Below, in pieces: positions 26,294-35,435 of a DNA stretch of 64,000 bases. The stretch comes from Planctomycetota bacterium (GTDB lineage Bacteria; Planctomycetota; Planctomycetia; Planctomycetales; Planctomycetaceae). The stretch is taken from the NCBI GenBank assembly GCA_022600195.1, contig JAHZKX010000052.1, positions 34,814-98,813 of the forward strand. Direction: 5' to 3'. The notes under the pieces were generated by a model. That model had not been told where the DNA came from, searched no databases, and saw nothing but the letters and a program-made list of their open reading frames with translations. The position numbers were made by a program, and so were the translations under genes. Positions within the stretch are counted from its first letter, which is position 1, and the number at the start of each line of letters is the position of its first letter.

Positions 26294-27436
26294 ATGAAAG
26301 CTCCCATGATGAAACCCTTGGATAAAAATAAGACAGCGTACCTCTTTTTACCAGATGTCAATCAGTGCCTGTGTTGCTCTGTGATTGCATCATTGCTTCT
26401 GTCTGTGGCCCCGGCCTTTGCACAGAAAAAAGGAGACGAACCACAGACGGTTTCGATTCAACGCGAAGCAATTACGCTCAGACATCCACGCGATTATTAT
26501 GTTCCTCTGAATCTTAAGCCAGTTCGCTCGATTCAGGTTTCCTCTCCCATTGATGGAATTGTACATTCTGTTGATGTCAAACCGGGAGAAAATCCCACTG
26601 CAAAAACAGTTTTGGTACGACTGGATTCCAGCATTCCTCAAGCGCAAGTATCGCGCGCCGAGGCTGCATTGGAACTTGCGAAGCAGGAACAGAAAAATGC
26701 CACAGGAAAAAATTCTGCGATCGCAAAAGCACAAGTCGATTTAGCAGAGGCAGATTTAAAAATTGCGAATATTCGATTAGAGCAGACTATTATCCGTGCT
26801 CCCTTTAAAGGAGAGATTTTCCGTACTTTTACAACCCCGGGTGCATTCGTAAGAGCAGGGCAACCATTGATGGAATTGGGGGACACCTCCAGACTTCAGG
26901 TGGAAATTCCTCTGCAGCGCGAACAGGCAAAAAAAGGGGCCAGTATTAATCTCAATGTTGAAGAACAGGCCGTTCAGGCAACCGTTGATCAGGTGCTTCC
27001 ATTAGCACCACAATTTGAAAAACTCAGAGATCTGGCCAACTCGATTACCTCGGCTGTCGTCTTGCTGGACAACAAAAACAATCAATATCGACCCGGACAG
27101 TCTGTAAGCGTGGCGTTAATTCCACGATATTCCATTGCAGAAATACCCACGACTTCTGTCACAAATACACCCGAAGGCGCAAGGAAAATTCAGATTGTTC
27201 GTGAAAATGTGATCAGAGATCTGACACCGCAAATTCTCGGGCAAGTTGGACCGGAAAGGCTCTTTGTTTCGGCTGCCTTTAATAAGGATGACGAAATTAT
27301 CGTCAGTTCTTCACAACCACTGCCTGATGGAACCATGGTACAACCGAAACTCACTGTTGGCACAACACAGGCATCTCCAACAACACCCAACAAGGGCAAA
27401 ACTGGGAATCCACCGAAAAAAAAGGTCAGCTTTTAA
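26294..27436 (+). CDS. HlyD-family (RND-type) membrane fusion adaptor
   Basis: 380 residues with an N-terminal leader ending near APAFAQ. A biotinyl-lipoyl half motif (SSPIDGIVHSVDVKPGENP) is followed by a short coiled-coil hairpin (about residues 115-155) and a second lipoyl half (IIRAPFKGEIFRTFTTPGAFV). Beta-barrel and membrane-proximal domains follow. It would be the periplasmic adaptor of a tripartite efflux or secretion pump. No RND pump, ABC transporter or outer-membrane factor is adjacent, so it is an orphan here. The Pro/Gly/Lys-rich C-terminus (NPPKKKVSF) looks flexible. Confidence 0.85.
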   Translation: MKAPMMKPLDKNKTAYLFLPDVNQCLCCSVIASLLLSVAPAFAQKKGDEPQTVSIQREAITLRHPRDYYVPLNLKPVRSIQVSSPIDGIVHSVDVKPGENPTAKTVLVRLDSSIPQAQVSRAEAALELAKQEQKNATGKNSAIAKAQVDLAEADLKIANIRLEQTIIRAPFKGEIFRTFTTPGAFVRAGQPLMELGDTSRLQVEIPLQREQAKKGASINLNVEEQAVQATVDQVLPLAPQFEKLRDLANSITSAVVLLDNKNNQYRPGQSVSVALIPRYSIAEIPTTSVTNTPEGARKIQIVRENVIRDLTPQILGQVGPERLFVSAAFNKDDEIIVSSSQPLPDGTMVQPKLTVGTTQASPTTPNKGKTGNPPKKKVSF

Positions 27437-27630
27437 AATCGGTTGTTTCGTTGAGTGACCGATCTCGTTACACTATCGGGTAGTGTCAAAAATAATCCTG
27501 TCGATCATATGAATTCACTAATTTCGCATCACATCTGAATGCGAATTCAGGTTATTGCAGTTCATCATATTGAGTTACATTTTTTGTCGATGGAAGCACG
27601 TCAGATCATTCAAATGCAAAAGGTTGCGCG

Positions 27631-29154
27631 ATGGCAGAAACAGAGAGCGTAGAAGAAGAAAATGTCATTGATGAATATGAATTGGTCAATCTCATCACAG
27701 CGGGAACCACGACTCAAATCTGGGAAGTAAAAGAACAGGGGGGGACTGCCAGTTTCGCTATGAAACGTCTCTTGCCAGATCAGTTGGCCGTTCCGGAAGC
27801 AATTGCAACAATTAAATTGGAGGCAAAAGTTGGCAAATCTTTCGACCATCCCAATCTGATTGCTCTTCACAAATTCGTGAAATCCAAAAAACACGTTTAT
27901 CTGCTGATGGATTATTTTCGCGCCCCCAATCTGCGAACGCAATTGACATCTGATCTGCTTAGTGTCCAATCTCGGTTAAGAAAACTGATTGAATCGTCGG
28001 CACTGGCACTCCAACACATGCATGAAAAAGGGTGGGTCCATAAAGATATTAAACCAGAAAATATTCTCATCAGTAAAAGCTCGGAATTAAAAATCATCGA
28101 CTTCGGCCTGGCTGTACCTGTCGCCAAAGGCATCGGGAAGATGTTTGGAAAACCAAAAACGATCCAAGGCACGCGATCCTATATCGCTCCGGAAACCATT
28201 CAGAAACTTCCACTCGATCAGGCAGCAGATATCTATAGCCTCGGAATTACCATCTTTGAAGTCCTCACCGGAAAAACACCCTTTCACGGTGAAAATCCCA
28301 AAGAAGTTCTAATAAAACATATTTCAGAACGCCCTCTTCCTCCTTCCAGCCTGAATCCAAACGTAACACCTGAATGCGACGAATTTGTACTCAAGATGCT
28401 GGCCAAGAAACCAAAAGACCGTTTCCAGTCGATGGATGAAGTCGCTTCTTCACTCAGGAACCTGAAATTATTCAAAATGGAAATTTCCGAAATCATCGCT
28501 CAGAATAAGGTGGAAGCAGATCAGGCGGAAAAAGAGTCAATGCAGGAAAAACGCTTGGACAGTCGCGCGGATGCCCGCTTATCGGAATTGGTCAAAGAAG
28601 ATCCGAAAATGGCTGCGGAACTGATAGCAAAGCGAAAAGCCAACATCAAACCCAAAACCAAACCAGAACCGGCAAAACAAAAGCAACCACCTCAACCTCA
28701 ACAACCACCTCAACCTCAATACCCGCCACAACCAATGCCCGGCGGATACCAACCACAGCCAATGCCCGGTGGATATCCACCACAGTACCAGCAACCGATG
28801 TATCCACCACAACCCATGCCCGGACAACCCATGCCCGGACAACCCATGCAAGGGCAGCCTATGCCAGGGCAACCCATACCCGGTCAGCCGATGCCCCCCG
28901 GACAGCCGATGATGTACCCGCCCCAACACCAGGGACAACAAATGCCCCCCGGCACATATCCGCCGCCCCCAGGTGCGCCGCAGCAACCTCAATCACAACA
29001 GGGTGCTCCTCAACAGCAAGCTCCTGTTTCGTCACCAGAAGAGGCTCAAGCACCTCCAGCACAGCAACCAGCAGCGGAACAGAATGAAGAAAGCAAGAAA
29101 AATAAGAAGGATGACGATCTTCCTTTCATGGATGAATTGCCAGACGTGATCTAA
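27631..29154 (+). CDS. Ser/Thr protein kinase with Pro/Met/Gly/Gln repeat tail
   Basis: 507 residues. Kinase domain about 14-280: the ATP Lys in FAMKRLL, HKDIKPEN (HRD reads HKD), DFG in IIDFGLAV, and IAPE. The glycine-rich loop is degenerate (ITAGTTTQIW, without GxGxxG), yet all catalytic residues are present. A charged helical region (about 285-350) leads to a tail of about 110 residues built on QPMPG repeats and Pro/Gln stretches, ending in an acidic PFMDELPDVI. No membrane segment is seen, so it is probably cytoplasmic. The tail may be a docking region. An unrelated accA follows 94 bp later. Confidence 0.87.
   Translation: MAETESVEEENVIDEYELVNLITAGTTTQIWEVKEQGGTASFAMKRLLPDQLAVPEAIATIKLEAKVGKSFDHPNLIALHKFVKSKKHVYLLMDYFRAPNLRTQLTSDLLSVQSRLRKLIESSALALQHMHEKGWVHKDIKPENILISKSSELKIIDFGLAVPVAKGIGKMFGKPKTIQGTRSYIAPETIQKLPLDQAADIYSLGITIFEVLTGKTPFHGENPKEVLIKHISERPLPPSSLNPNVTPECDEFVLKMLAKKPKDRFQSMDEVASSLRNLKLFKMEISEIIAQNKVEADQAEKESMQEKRLDSRADARLSELVKEDPKMAAELIAKRKANIKPKTKPEPAKQKQPPQPQQPPQPQYPPQPMPGGYQPQPMPGGYPPQYQQPMYPPQPMPGQPMPGQPMQGQPMPGQPIPGQPMPPGQPMMYPPQHQGQQMPPGTYPPPPGAPQQPQSQQGAPQQQAPVSSPEEAQAPPAQQPAAEQNEESKKNKKDDDLPFMDELPDVI
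28810..28902 (+). repeat. 15-bp tandem repeat inside the kinase tail
   Basis: Five consecutive units of about 15 bp (consensus CAACCCATGCCCGGA) encode the pentapeptide QPMPG with small variations, then an 18-bp variant. Immediately upstream, about 28720-28795, a 27-bp unit encoding YxPQPMPGG is repeated about two and a half times. Such an array can change copy number by slippage without breaking the frame. Confidence 0.85.
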
Positions 29155-29248
29155 AATTATAAAATCTTGCAATTATTCCTTGCTTCTTGCAAAATACCTA
29201 GCATCTTTACATAAGCACTTTCTCGTTTTATAAGTGGTCATACAATTT

Positions 29249-30220
29249 ATGTCTGTGATTAATCAACTTCCATTCGAACGTCCGATTTACGAACTGGAAG
29301 AACAACTTAAAAAAATCGAACAGGAACCCGATCCAACTGCGAATACGAAAGATGCCATTCGAAACATGCGTCTGGAAATCACACGCATGAAACGTGAAAT
29401 CTTTGAAAATCTGGATGCTTGGGATACTGTAAAGGTGGCGCGCCATCCCGAACGGCCCCAAACGCTGGATTATCTCGAACTGGTCTTTGATGAATTCGTA
29501 GAATTGCACGGCGATAGAGCAATGGGCGATGACCGTGCTATCCTGACCGGATTTGCCAAACTCGATGGGCAAAAAGTAATGTTTGTCGGTCAGCAGAAAG
29601 GTCGCACACTGAAAGAACGGACCGAATGCTTTTACGGCTGTGCTCATCCGGAAGGATATCGTAAAGCACTCTCGAAAATGAAAATGGCAGAAAAATTTGG
29701 GATCCCCATCGTCTGTCTGATTGATACACCTGGTGCTTATCCCGGAATCAAAGCCGAAGAGCACGGACAAGCTTATAATATCGCTATCAATCTCAGGGAA
29801 ATGTCTCTGCTCAAAACTCCCGTCATCTGCGTTGTGATTGGCGAAGGGGGTTCCGGCGGGGCTCTGGGAATTGGAATCGGAGACCATATCTCCGTCCTGC
29901 AGTTTGCTTACTATTCCGTCATCACACCCGAAGGCTGTGCGGGAATCTTGTGGAAAGATGTCAAATTTGCAAACGAAGCCGCCAACGCGCTCAAGTTTAC
30001 CAGCGAGAATCTGCTTAACCTGGGAATCATCGATGAAGTCATCCCGGAACCACTGGGAGGAGCACACCGTGATCACCGTCAAATGGCAACCGCATTGAAG
30101 GCTTCCTTATCAGCCAATCTAAAGGAATTAATGGCGATTCCACTCGAGGAATTAGTGGATCAACGATACGAGAAATTTCGCAAGATCGGCATGTTCAACG
30201 AGTCAGGGGAAACCGAGTAA
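29249..30220 (+). CDS. accA: Acetyl-CoA carboxylase carboxyltransferase subunit alpha
   Basis: 323 residues from the ATG at 29249 (MSVINQLPFERP), with a weak AAGTGG site about 10 nt upstream; a GTG at 29234 would add five residues. The crotonase-fold core carries HGDRAMGDDRAI, the CoA/biotin-site block GEGGSGGALGIG and the ITPEGCAGILW block, all diagnostic of AccA. It transfers the carboxyl group from biotin to acetyl-CoA, the first step of fatty-acid synthesis, together with AccD encoded elsewhere. Length is normal. Confidence 0.96.
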   Translation: MSVINQLPFERPIYELEEQLKKIEQEPDPTANTKDAIRNMRLEITRMKREIFENLDAWDTVKVARHPERPQTLDYLELVFDEFVELHGDRAMGDDRAILTGFAKLDGQKVMFVGQQKGRTLKERTECFYGCAHPEGYRKALSKMKMAEKFGIPIVCLIDTPGAYPGIKAEEHGQAYNIAINLREMSLLKTPVICVVIGEGGSGGALGIGIGDHISVLQFAYYSVITPEGCAGILWKDVKFANEAANALKFTSENLLNLGIIDEVIPEPLGGAHRDHRQMATALKASLSANLKELMAIPLEELVDQRYEKFRKIGMFNESGETE

Positions 30221-30507
30221 GTTCGCCCCCCATTCAAGCACACGCTTCAGACGCTCAAAACAGAGCCCACAAGACCTGGATCCTTGAAAAAGCACCACAC
30301 CACGAACGTCCGATAATGTCCGTTATGTTAAGTTCAAAGATAAAATAAGCCTGTTTTTATAGGGTTTACAAATCCCCTTGTCACCACACCCCAGAGTCCT
30401 GCATGCATTGGTTCTATTCAAACAAAGCCGTTGGCAGGCACTCTGAAACTTTTCTGTTTCTACTCAAATCTTCCCACTTTAGTGCTCCGTTTTTGATCGC
30501 GTTTAAC

Positions 30508-31689
30508 CTATCGTTTCTGCACAGGTTTCAAACGATTCTGCAACGCAGAACTGAGCGAATTGAGTGGAACCTTCTGCAGTTCTAATTGACGCAATACACG
30601 AACATCCAAAGGCGTATTAACATCGGTTTTGGAGTCAGGATCACCCCCTGTCAGCAAGAGGTCTGCACGCCAGTCTTTTAATACCGCTAAGACCACCTGA
30701 TCTGGCACTCCCGAGAACGATAACTCAAAGTCTTCGATCAGGCCATTTTGTGCTTCGGGATAGTCAGAATAAACCGCAGCGATCTCACGTAACAGCTTTG
30801 TCCGTTCCCCAGTAGCCGGCTGGTTACCATTCGCGCCAAACAGATTTTTCCCCGCTGGTTGCCCATTTTGCAAGTCGTTGGTAATACTGCTCAGCACACC
30901 GGGAATCTGTGACTTCAGTTGTTTTGCAAATTCTGTCCTATCTTCGGGAGCCGTCGAATTAAACGCATCAATGATCTTGTCTTCCAGTTCTTCTCGCAGA
31001 TAGACGGGAATACTATCCAGAATCTCTTTCAGCAATGGCTCCTGGCTCGTCGTGCGAATCGTTGACCCATCTCCCTCAGAACCGCGAAAAAAGGGATTAG
31101 GAAGATCCTTCAAACGGGGTGGAAATAAACCTTTCTCTCCCTCATGATCATGGCCACTTTCTTCATCATCATGCTCATGAAGCGGCACATCGGGATGATC
31201 CAACTCGGCCAGATAGGAATCGAGTACATCATGAAACCCTTTGGGCATCACAGGTGCCAGTTCATCTAAAATCACGGCTGCCGCGTATCCACTGTGAGAA
31301 GTCAAAACTGTGGCACGGGCGGTCTCGGAAATTGTGATTAAAAAGAACGTCAGAAACAGGGAAAAGATGATTCCTTTGAGTAATCCCAGAACAGCGCCCA
31401 GATGACGATCAAATTCATTGAACTTCATGGAGTCGATCGCGGACTTCAAACTCCGCGCCAATGTAAATGAAATAAACGAAAAACCAATATAAATCACCAG
31501 CATCGCGATCCAGCGATTCAAAGGCGGTTTCACATTAATCATCGGCGCCAACTGTAAAGACAGCGACTCCGCAAAAGCAAAACAAAGAATCAGAGCGGCT
31601 ATCGCAGCCAACTGCCACACAACTCCTTTAGCGGCCCCTCTCCAGATGGCGTATAAAAGAATTCCCACAATCAGCAAATCAAACCACAT
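30508..31689 (-). CDS. CvpA-family membrane protein with His-rich insert
   Basis: 393 residues. Four hydrophobic segments in the first ~150 residues, starting MWFDLLIVGILLYAIWRGAAKG and including RHLGAVLGLLKGIIFS, match the CvpA family. CvpA proteins are linked to envelope maintenance and colicin V production. Around residues 170-195 there is a His/Asp/Glu-rich stretch (LHEHDDEESGHDHEGEKG) that could bind metal. The remaining ~200 residues are soluble and unlike CvpA, with no recognised domain. The gene is isolated, with an inverted repeat upstream at 31746-31792. Confidence 0.8.
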   Translation of the reverse strand: MWFDLLIVGILLYAIWRGAAKGVVWQLAAIAALILCFAFAESLSLQLAPMINVKPPLNRWIAMLVIYIGFSFISFTLARSLKSAIDSMKFNEFDRHLGAVLGLLKGIIFSLFLTFFLITISETARATVLTSHSGYAAAVILDELAPVMPKGFHDVLDSYLAELDHPDVPLHEHDDEESGHDHEGEKGLFPPRLKDLPNPFFRGSEGDGSTIRTTSQEPLLKEILDSIPVYLREELEDKIIDAFNSTAPEDRTEFAKQLKSQIPGVLSSITNDLQNGQPAGKNLFGANGNQPATGERTKLLREIAAVYSDYPEAQNGLIEDFELSFSGVPDQVVLAVLKDWRADLLLTGGDPDSKTDVNTPLDVRVLRQLELQKVPLNSLSSALQNRLKPVQKR

Positions 31690-32028
31690 TCTGACATCCT
31701 GTCTAGTTTTGATCTTCCATGAATTAATCCTGGGTGGGCCCTCACCCCCTGCTCGCTCTCCCTCGATTTTTTCTCAAAAACGAGAGCAGGGGATTATAGG
31801 TAAAAATCACGCTCCGCGCAAAGACCAAATTCTCACACTGTATTTCAGGAACCAGATGAACGACAAGCTTCATCTATCTCTAAGTCGATCCGGATGAAAC
31901 TCTTCGAGAGTTTCGACGATGGGAACCAAAGAAGTGGCTGAATACAATAGAAACCAAACTTAAAATCGTTGATGGAATGCCGGGTACCAACTGTGCTAAG
32001 AATGAATGAAACAATTAAGTGCGGTAAT
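31690..32028 (-). other. 339-bp intergenic region with a perfect 9-bp inverted repeat
   Basis: This lies between the CvpA-like gene and the 3' end of the SGNH gene, both on the minus strand. CCCCTGCTC (31746-31754) is repeated inverted as GAGCAGGGG (31784-31792), and an inner A/T stem (TTTTT / AAAAA) lies between them. It could be a terminator for the upstream SGNH gene or a scattered intergenic repeat. No ORF is supported. Confidence 0.5.
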
Positions 32029-33330
32029 TCAATGTTCTTGTAAAACGCGTAGAATGGATTCGGTGATTGGGATTGCTAATCTCGCTGATGCTTCGGCGTT
32101 AAAATGACAATCGCCGTGTTTCTTATGCAGCTTGTTTTCCTTCACGTAGGTATAAAGGTCATTGATCATCACACCGTGCCGTTTCATGACACTTGCAGCT
32201 ACCGCGTTATAAGCAACGGAATCACCGTCTCTCGCCCAGGCGGAACCGTTTACTGGTGTGGTCGATGCCCAGATCAACTTCGAACCAGTTTTCTGAAATG
32301 AGGTCACGAACGTTTCTAAATCATTACCGTAGTCTTCCAGTGGAACACATCGCTGACCGGTCTCCGGTGTTTTCAAATGATTATTGTCGTCGACAAATTT
32401 CATGGCATGTAAACCCCAATTAACATGAACAACCTTAATCTTACGGCCAATTTGTTTTTCTCGATTGATGACCGTGTCTTTCACCAGCTTCGCCATATCC
32501 GGGTTTTTACCAAACACTGACCCGCCCCATAGAACATTCGCCTTCCCTAACAGCCGCTCACGTACAGTCACGTTATAACCGTTCGAGATTGAATCTCCGA
32601 GCAGCAGGATATAGGGCAAACTCTTGTCACCACCTTCGTTGAGTACTTCAAGGATGCGACCGGCTACGACTTCACCCAGCAAACGTGCACCCGCTTCAGT
32701 CATCTCAACACTGTTCGGCTCCATCATATCTGCGCGTCGAAGATCCACGTAATCATAAAGGTTGTTGAAGAAAAATAAGCGTGCTCCAATCAACGTCTGG
32801 TATTGTATGTTGCGCTGCTTTGACTCACCTGCAACGTAACCAGTCACTCCTTCAGGAATCGGTGTCGTGGTTGCCCAGATCCGTTTGGTCTTACGCTGCA
32901 AAAAATAATTAACCATTCCTGACAAAGTCCGGGAGTACTCCAAAGGTGAAACAATTTGTTTCCCTGCAGGCGCATCAGCCAAATGACCGACTGCATCTTC
33001 ATGCCGCATCGAGTCCAGTCCGTAGTTGAGATGCACCAGATCCCACTCGCGTTTCTTGAAACATGTATCCAAAAAAACGTTACCGTCAAATACTCCGTGC
33101 GGCGTCAACGTAAAATAAACGTTCGCTTCGTTGGCAAGCAGCTCTTGTGCGCGCGGCACATACGATTGAGCAATGGAATCGCCAACTAACAGAACGTATG
33201 GTAAGGCAGGATTTTCTTTTGCTGGTGGCTGTAGACGTACCTGTTGCCCGGGGTCGTCCTTCGCATGAGCAGAGGCGCTGATGAACGCAATGCAAAGTAA
33301 TATTAGATGCAGGAGGTGGACTGTTTTCAT
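32029..33330 (-). CDS. Secreted protein with two tandem SGNH-hydrolase-like domains
   Basis: 433 residues from the ATG at 33330, chosen because GAGGT lies 5-9 nt upstream and a clean signal peptide (to ASAHA) follows; an earlier in-frame start at 33390 would add 20 polar residues. Two homologous domains each start with YVLLVGDSIAQSY or YILLLGDSISNGY (block I Ser) and contain LVHLNYGLDSMR or VVHVNWGLHAMK. Only the second domain shows the terminal Asp-x-His (GDCHFNAEAS). The first has VEMTEAG there, so it may be inactive. A lipase/esterase or carbohydrate deacetylase role is likely. Confidence 0.8.
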   Translation of the reverse strand: MKTVHLLHLILLCIAFISASAHAKDDPGQQVRLQPPAKENPALPYVLLVGDSIAQSYVPRAQELLANEANVYFTLTPHGVFDGNVFLDTCFKKREWDLVHLNYGLDSMRHEDAVGHLADAPAGKQIVSPLEYSRTLSGMVNYFLQRKTKRIWATTTPIPEGVTGYVAGESKQRNIQYQTLIGARLFFFNNLYDYVDLRRADMMEPNSVEMTEAGARLLGEVVAGRILEVLNEGGDKSLPYILLLGDSISNGYNVTVRERLLGKANVLWGGSVFGKNPDMAKLVKDTVINREKQIGRKIKVVHVNWGLHAMKFVDDNNHLKTPETGQRCVPLEDYGNDLETFVTSFQKTGSKLIWASTTPVNGSAWARDGDSVAYNAVAASVMKRHGVMINDLYTYVKENKLHKKHGDCHFNAEASARLAIPITESILRVLQEH

Positions 33331-33370
33331 AGAAGACCTCACCGTTCGTAATATCTTAGTTGATTTCGTG

Positions 33371-33655
33371 TTATTTGCTCTTTTGGACATTCACATAATC
33401 CTTGAAGGATTGTTGAGCAAACCTGCAAACGTAAAATAGTGATACCACCACAAAAAGTGCAGGTGGAATGAGGGACACAACCAACATTATGAAAAATGGA
33501 GAGTTCCCAATAGGACCAGTTTCACGAATACCATCGGTCCGTTCCCACTCCAAAGCGGTATCCAAATAAGAGACCAGGTACCCGGGAGCTCCACACATTA
33601 AAACTACGGTAAAAACACAGGCTAAAAATACGAATACTTTTTGAAACGGTTTCAT
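33371..33655 (-). CDS. Small two-TM membrane protein
   Basis: 94 residues with two hydrophobic helices (about 7-30 and 53-78) separated by a polar loop. I do not recognise a family. It looks real because GGAAG lies about 8 nt upstream of the ATG and the composition is typical of a membrane protein. It sits between dtd and the SGNH gene on the same strand, 40 bp before the latter's start, so it may be cotranscribed. Confidence 0.6.
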   Translation of the reverse strand: MKPFQKVFVFLACVFTVVLMCGAPGYLVSYLDTALEWERTDGIRETGPIGNSPFFIMLVVSLIPPALFVVVSLFYVCRFAQQSFKDYVNVQKSK

Positions 33656-33683
33656 ATCAGTACACTTCCATGGAGCGCGTTGC

Positions 33684-34133
33684 CTAAAACTGTTTCTTAC
33701 TGTCTAACAAAAGCGTGATCGGCCCATCATTGACTAGTTCCACATCCATATGTTCCTGAAAGCGGCCTGTTCCGACTTCAATCCCGTGACCTTTGACTTC
33801 TGCCACAAAACTCTGATACAGCATGTCAGCCTGTTCGGGACGGGCGGCATTCACAAAGCTGGGACGACGCCCCTTACGACAATCTCCCAGTAACGTAAAT
33901 TGACTCACAACCAGCATCTTACCGCTCACATCCGAGAGCGCCAGATTCATTTTCCCTTCCACATCTTCAAATACACGCAGCCCCACTGTCTTTTGAGCCA
34001 GATAAATCACATCGTCCTGCGTATCATCCTGTTCGACACCCAGCAATACTAAAAACCCCTGCTCGATCTGACCTGTGATCTCACCATTCACTGTCACACT
34101 CGCACGAGAAACTCTTTGAACGACGGCTCTCAA
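33684..34133 (-). CDS. dtd: D-aminoacyl-tRNA deacylase
   Basis: 149 residues of normal family length. It starts [15 protein letters not shown] and has the active-site motifs [17 protein letters not shown] and the C-terminal cross-subunit motif [12 protein letters not shown] (family form xxNDGPVT). It removes D-amino acids mischarged to tRNA. The start codon is TTG (33131-33133 within 34131-34133), supported by a perfect AAGGAG 7 nt upstream and by the family's conserved N-terminus. It lies downstream of thiO with a 44-bp gap. Confidence 0.93.
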   Translation of the reverse strand: MRAVVQRVSRASVTVNGEITGQIEQGFLVLLGVEQDDTQDDVIYLAQKTVGLRVFEDVEGKMNLALSDVSGKMLVVSQFTLLGDCRKGRRPSFVNAARPEQADMLYQSFVAEVKGHGIEVGTGRFQEHMDVELVNDGPITLLLDSKKQF

Positions 34134-34177
34134 ATCGATACTCCTTACGGTTCCAGTTTCCTATACACAGTCGTAAT

Positions 34178-35284
34178 TCAGGCCGAAATCCCGCGCGAAC
34201 AGGCAAACGGTTCCAGCGGGAGATCCGGCGATTCATCGCAAATCAGTTGCCTGATAATGCGAGCGGTAATAGGAGAGAGTTGCAAACCATCCCGATAATG
34301 TCCCGCAGCAATCAATAAATTTTCATATTCTCCCACGCGACCCAGATAAGGCAAACCATCAATCGACTTAGGCCGCAAACCAGCCCAGGCCCGTTCGAAT
34401 GTTGCTGATTTCAGCCTGGGAACGATAGACTCTGCAAACTGGATCAGTCCACCAACGCCTTCGACCGTATTTTCTTTATTGAAACCGACATCACTCTCCG
34501 TCGAACCGATTAGAATTTTACCATCGCTACGAGGGACAAGATAACGGCTGCCACATTCAATAATTTGACGGAACGGCAATCGATCCATCGATAGTAAAAC
34601 AATCTGCCCCTGGACAGGATCGACTTTACAATCGATTCCCAAACCATGAAGAACTTCAGGGGACCAGGCCCCCCCTGCAATGACAGTCCGCCCTGCTCTT
34701 TGAATTCCTGTTGTGGTTCGGATGCCAGTAACTTTACTGCCGTCTGTTTCAAATCCGATAACCGGTGTCCCCGGATTGAGCTGAACCCCTTTGTTCGCAC
34801 AAGCCATCAACAGCGCTTTCAGGTGTCGGGGATTGCGAACCTGACTCATCTCAGGCAGATAAAATGCAGCTTGCACTTGAGAACTTAAAAAGGGCGCGGT
34901 GTCCTGTAAAGAACCAGGTTCGATTTCTTCAACCTGCGCTCCTGAATGCCGCCATTCTGAAACGGTTTCCCGCCATTCAACCATCTCATCGTCAAAAGTC
35001 ACATGAAACCCACCACAATTCATGAAACCATTGTCGATCCCTGATTCTTCTTTCAGACAGCTCGACCAGTCAGACCACATCATTTTACTGGCAGCACGCA
35101 ATTGAAGACGTGGAGTCTTCGCGGCTTTGATATCTGCGGGAGGCAACATGCCGGCACCGGCCCAGGATGCCTCCTTCCCTAACTCTCGTCGATCATAAAT
35201 GGAGACAGAAAAACCGTGATTCGCCAATTCATAGGCAATCGAAAGGCCCATCACACCGCCGCCAACAATATTTACATCCATCAT
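34178..35284 (-). CDS. thiO: Glycine oxidase ThiO-like FAD oxidoreductase
   Basis: A DAO-family flavoprotein of 368 residues. The FAD dinucleotide-binding motif VNIVGGGVMGLSIAYELANHG begins four residues after the start. GKEASWAGAGML and the C-terminal AWAGLRPKSIDGLPYLG followed by HYRDGLQLSP match ThiO, which oxidises glycine to dehydroglycine for thiazole synthesis. Other thi genes are not nearby. The track-length start at 35320 is TTG and would precede the FAD motif by 16 residues; the ATG at 35284 (followed by another ATG) is preferred although its ribosome-binding site is weak. Confidence 0.85.
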   Translation of the reverse strand: MMDVNIVGGGVMGLSIAYELANHGFSVSIYDRRELGKEASWAGAGMLPPADIKAAKTPRLQLRAASKMMWSDWSSCLKEESGIDNGFMNCGGFHVTFDDEMVEWRETVSEWRHSGAQVEEIEPGSLQDTAPFLSSQVQAAFYLPEMSQVRNPRHLKALLMACANKGVQLNPGTPVIGFETDGSKVTGIRTTTGIQRAGRTVIAGGAWSPEVLHGLGIDCKVDPVQGQIVLLSMDRLPFRQIIECGSRYLVPRSDGKILIGSTESDVGFNKENTVEGVGGLIQFAESIVPRLKSATFERAWAGLRPKSIDGLPYLGRVGEYENLLIAAGHYRDGLQLSPITARIIRQLICDESPDLPLEPFACSRGISA

Positions 35285-35435
35285 AGAATTATGTGCCCTG
35301 ATCACACGCAAAAGTAACAATACTCAAGGCAATAAATTATAGCGGACTCGCGATAGAATCACAGGGCAGCGAACATTACAAAAATCAAGTTGTCGCGCCC
35401 CGGCTTTTCTGCTGGAATCCCGCATTTGAATGGAA

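Noticed and set aside
28579..28992. A Leu/Trp/Gly-rich minus-strand ORF of 137 codons
   Set aside because: It is antisense to the repeat tail of the second kinase; the pattern merely mirrors the tandem repeat.
29228..30082. A long minus-strand ORF of 284 codons
   Set aside because: It lies entirely antisense to accA, which has unambiguous AccA motifs; no family motif or ribosome-binding site on the minus strand.
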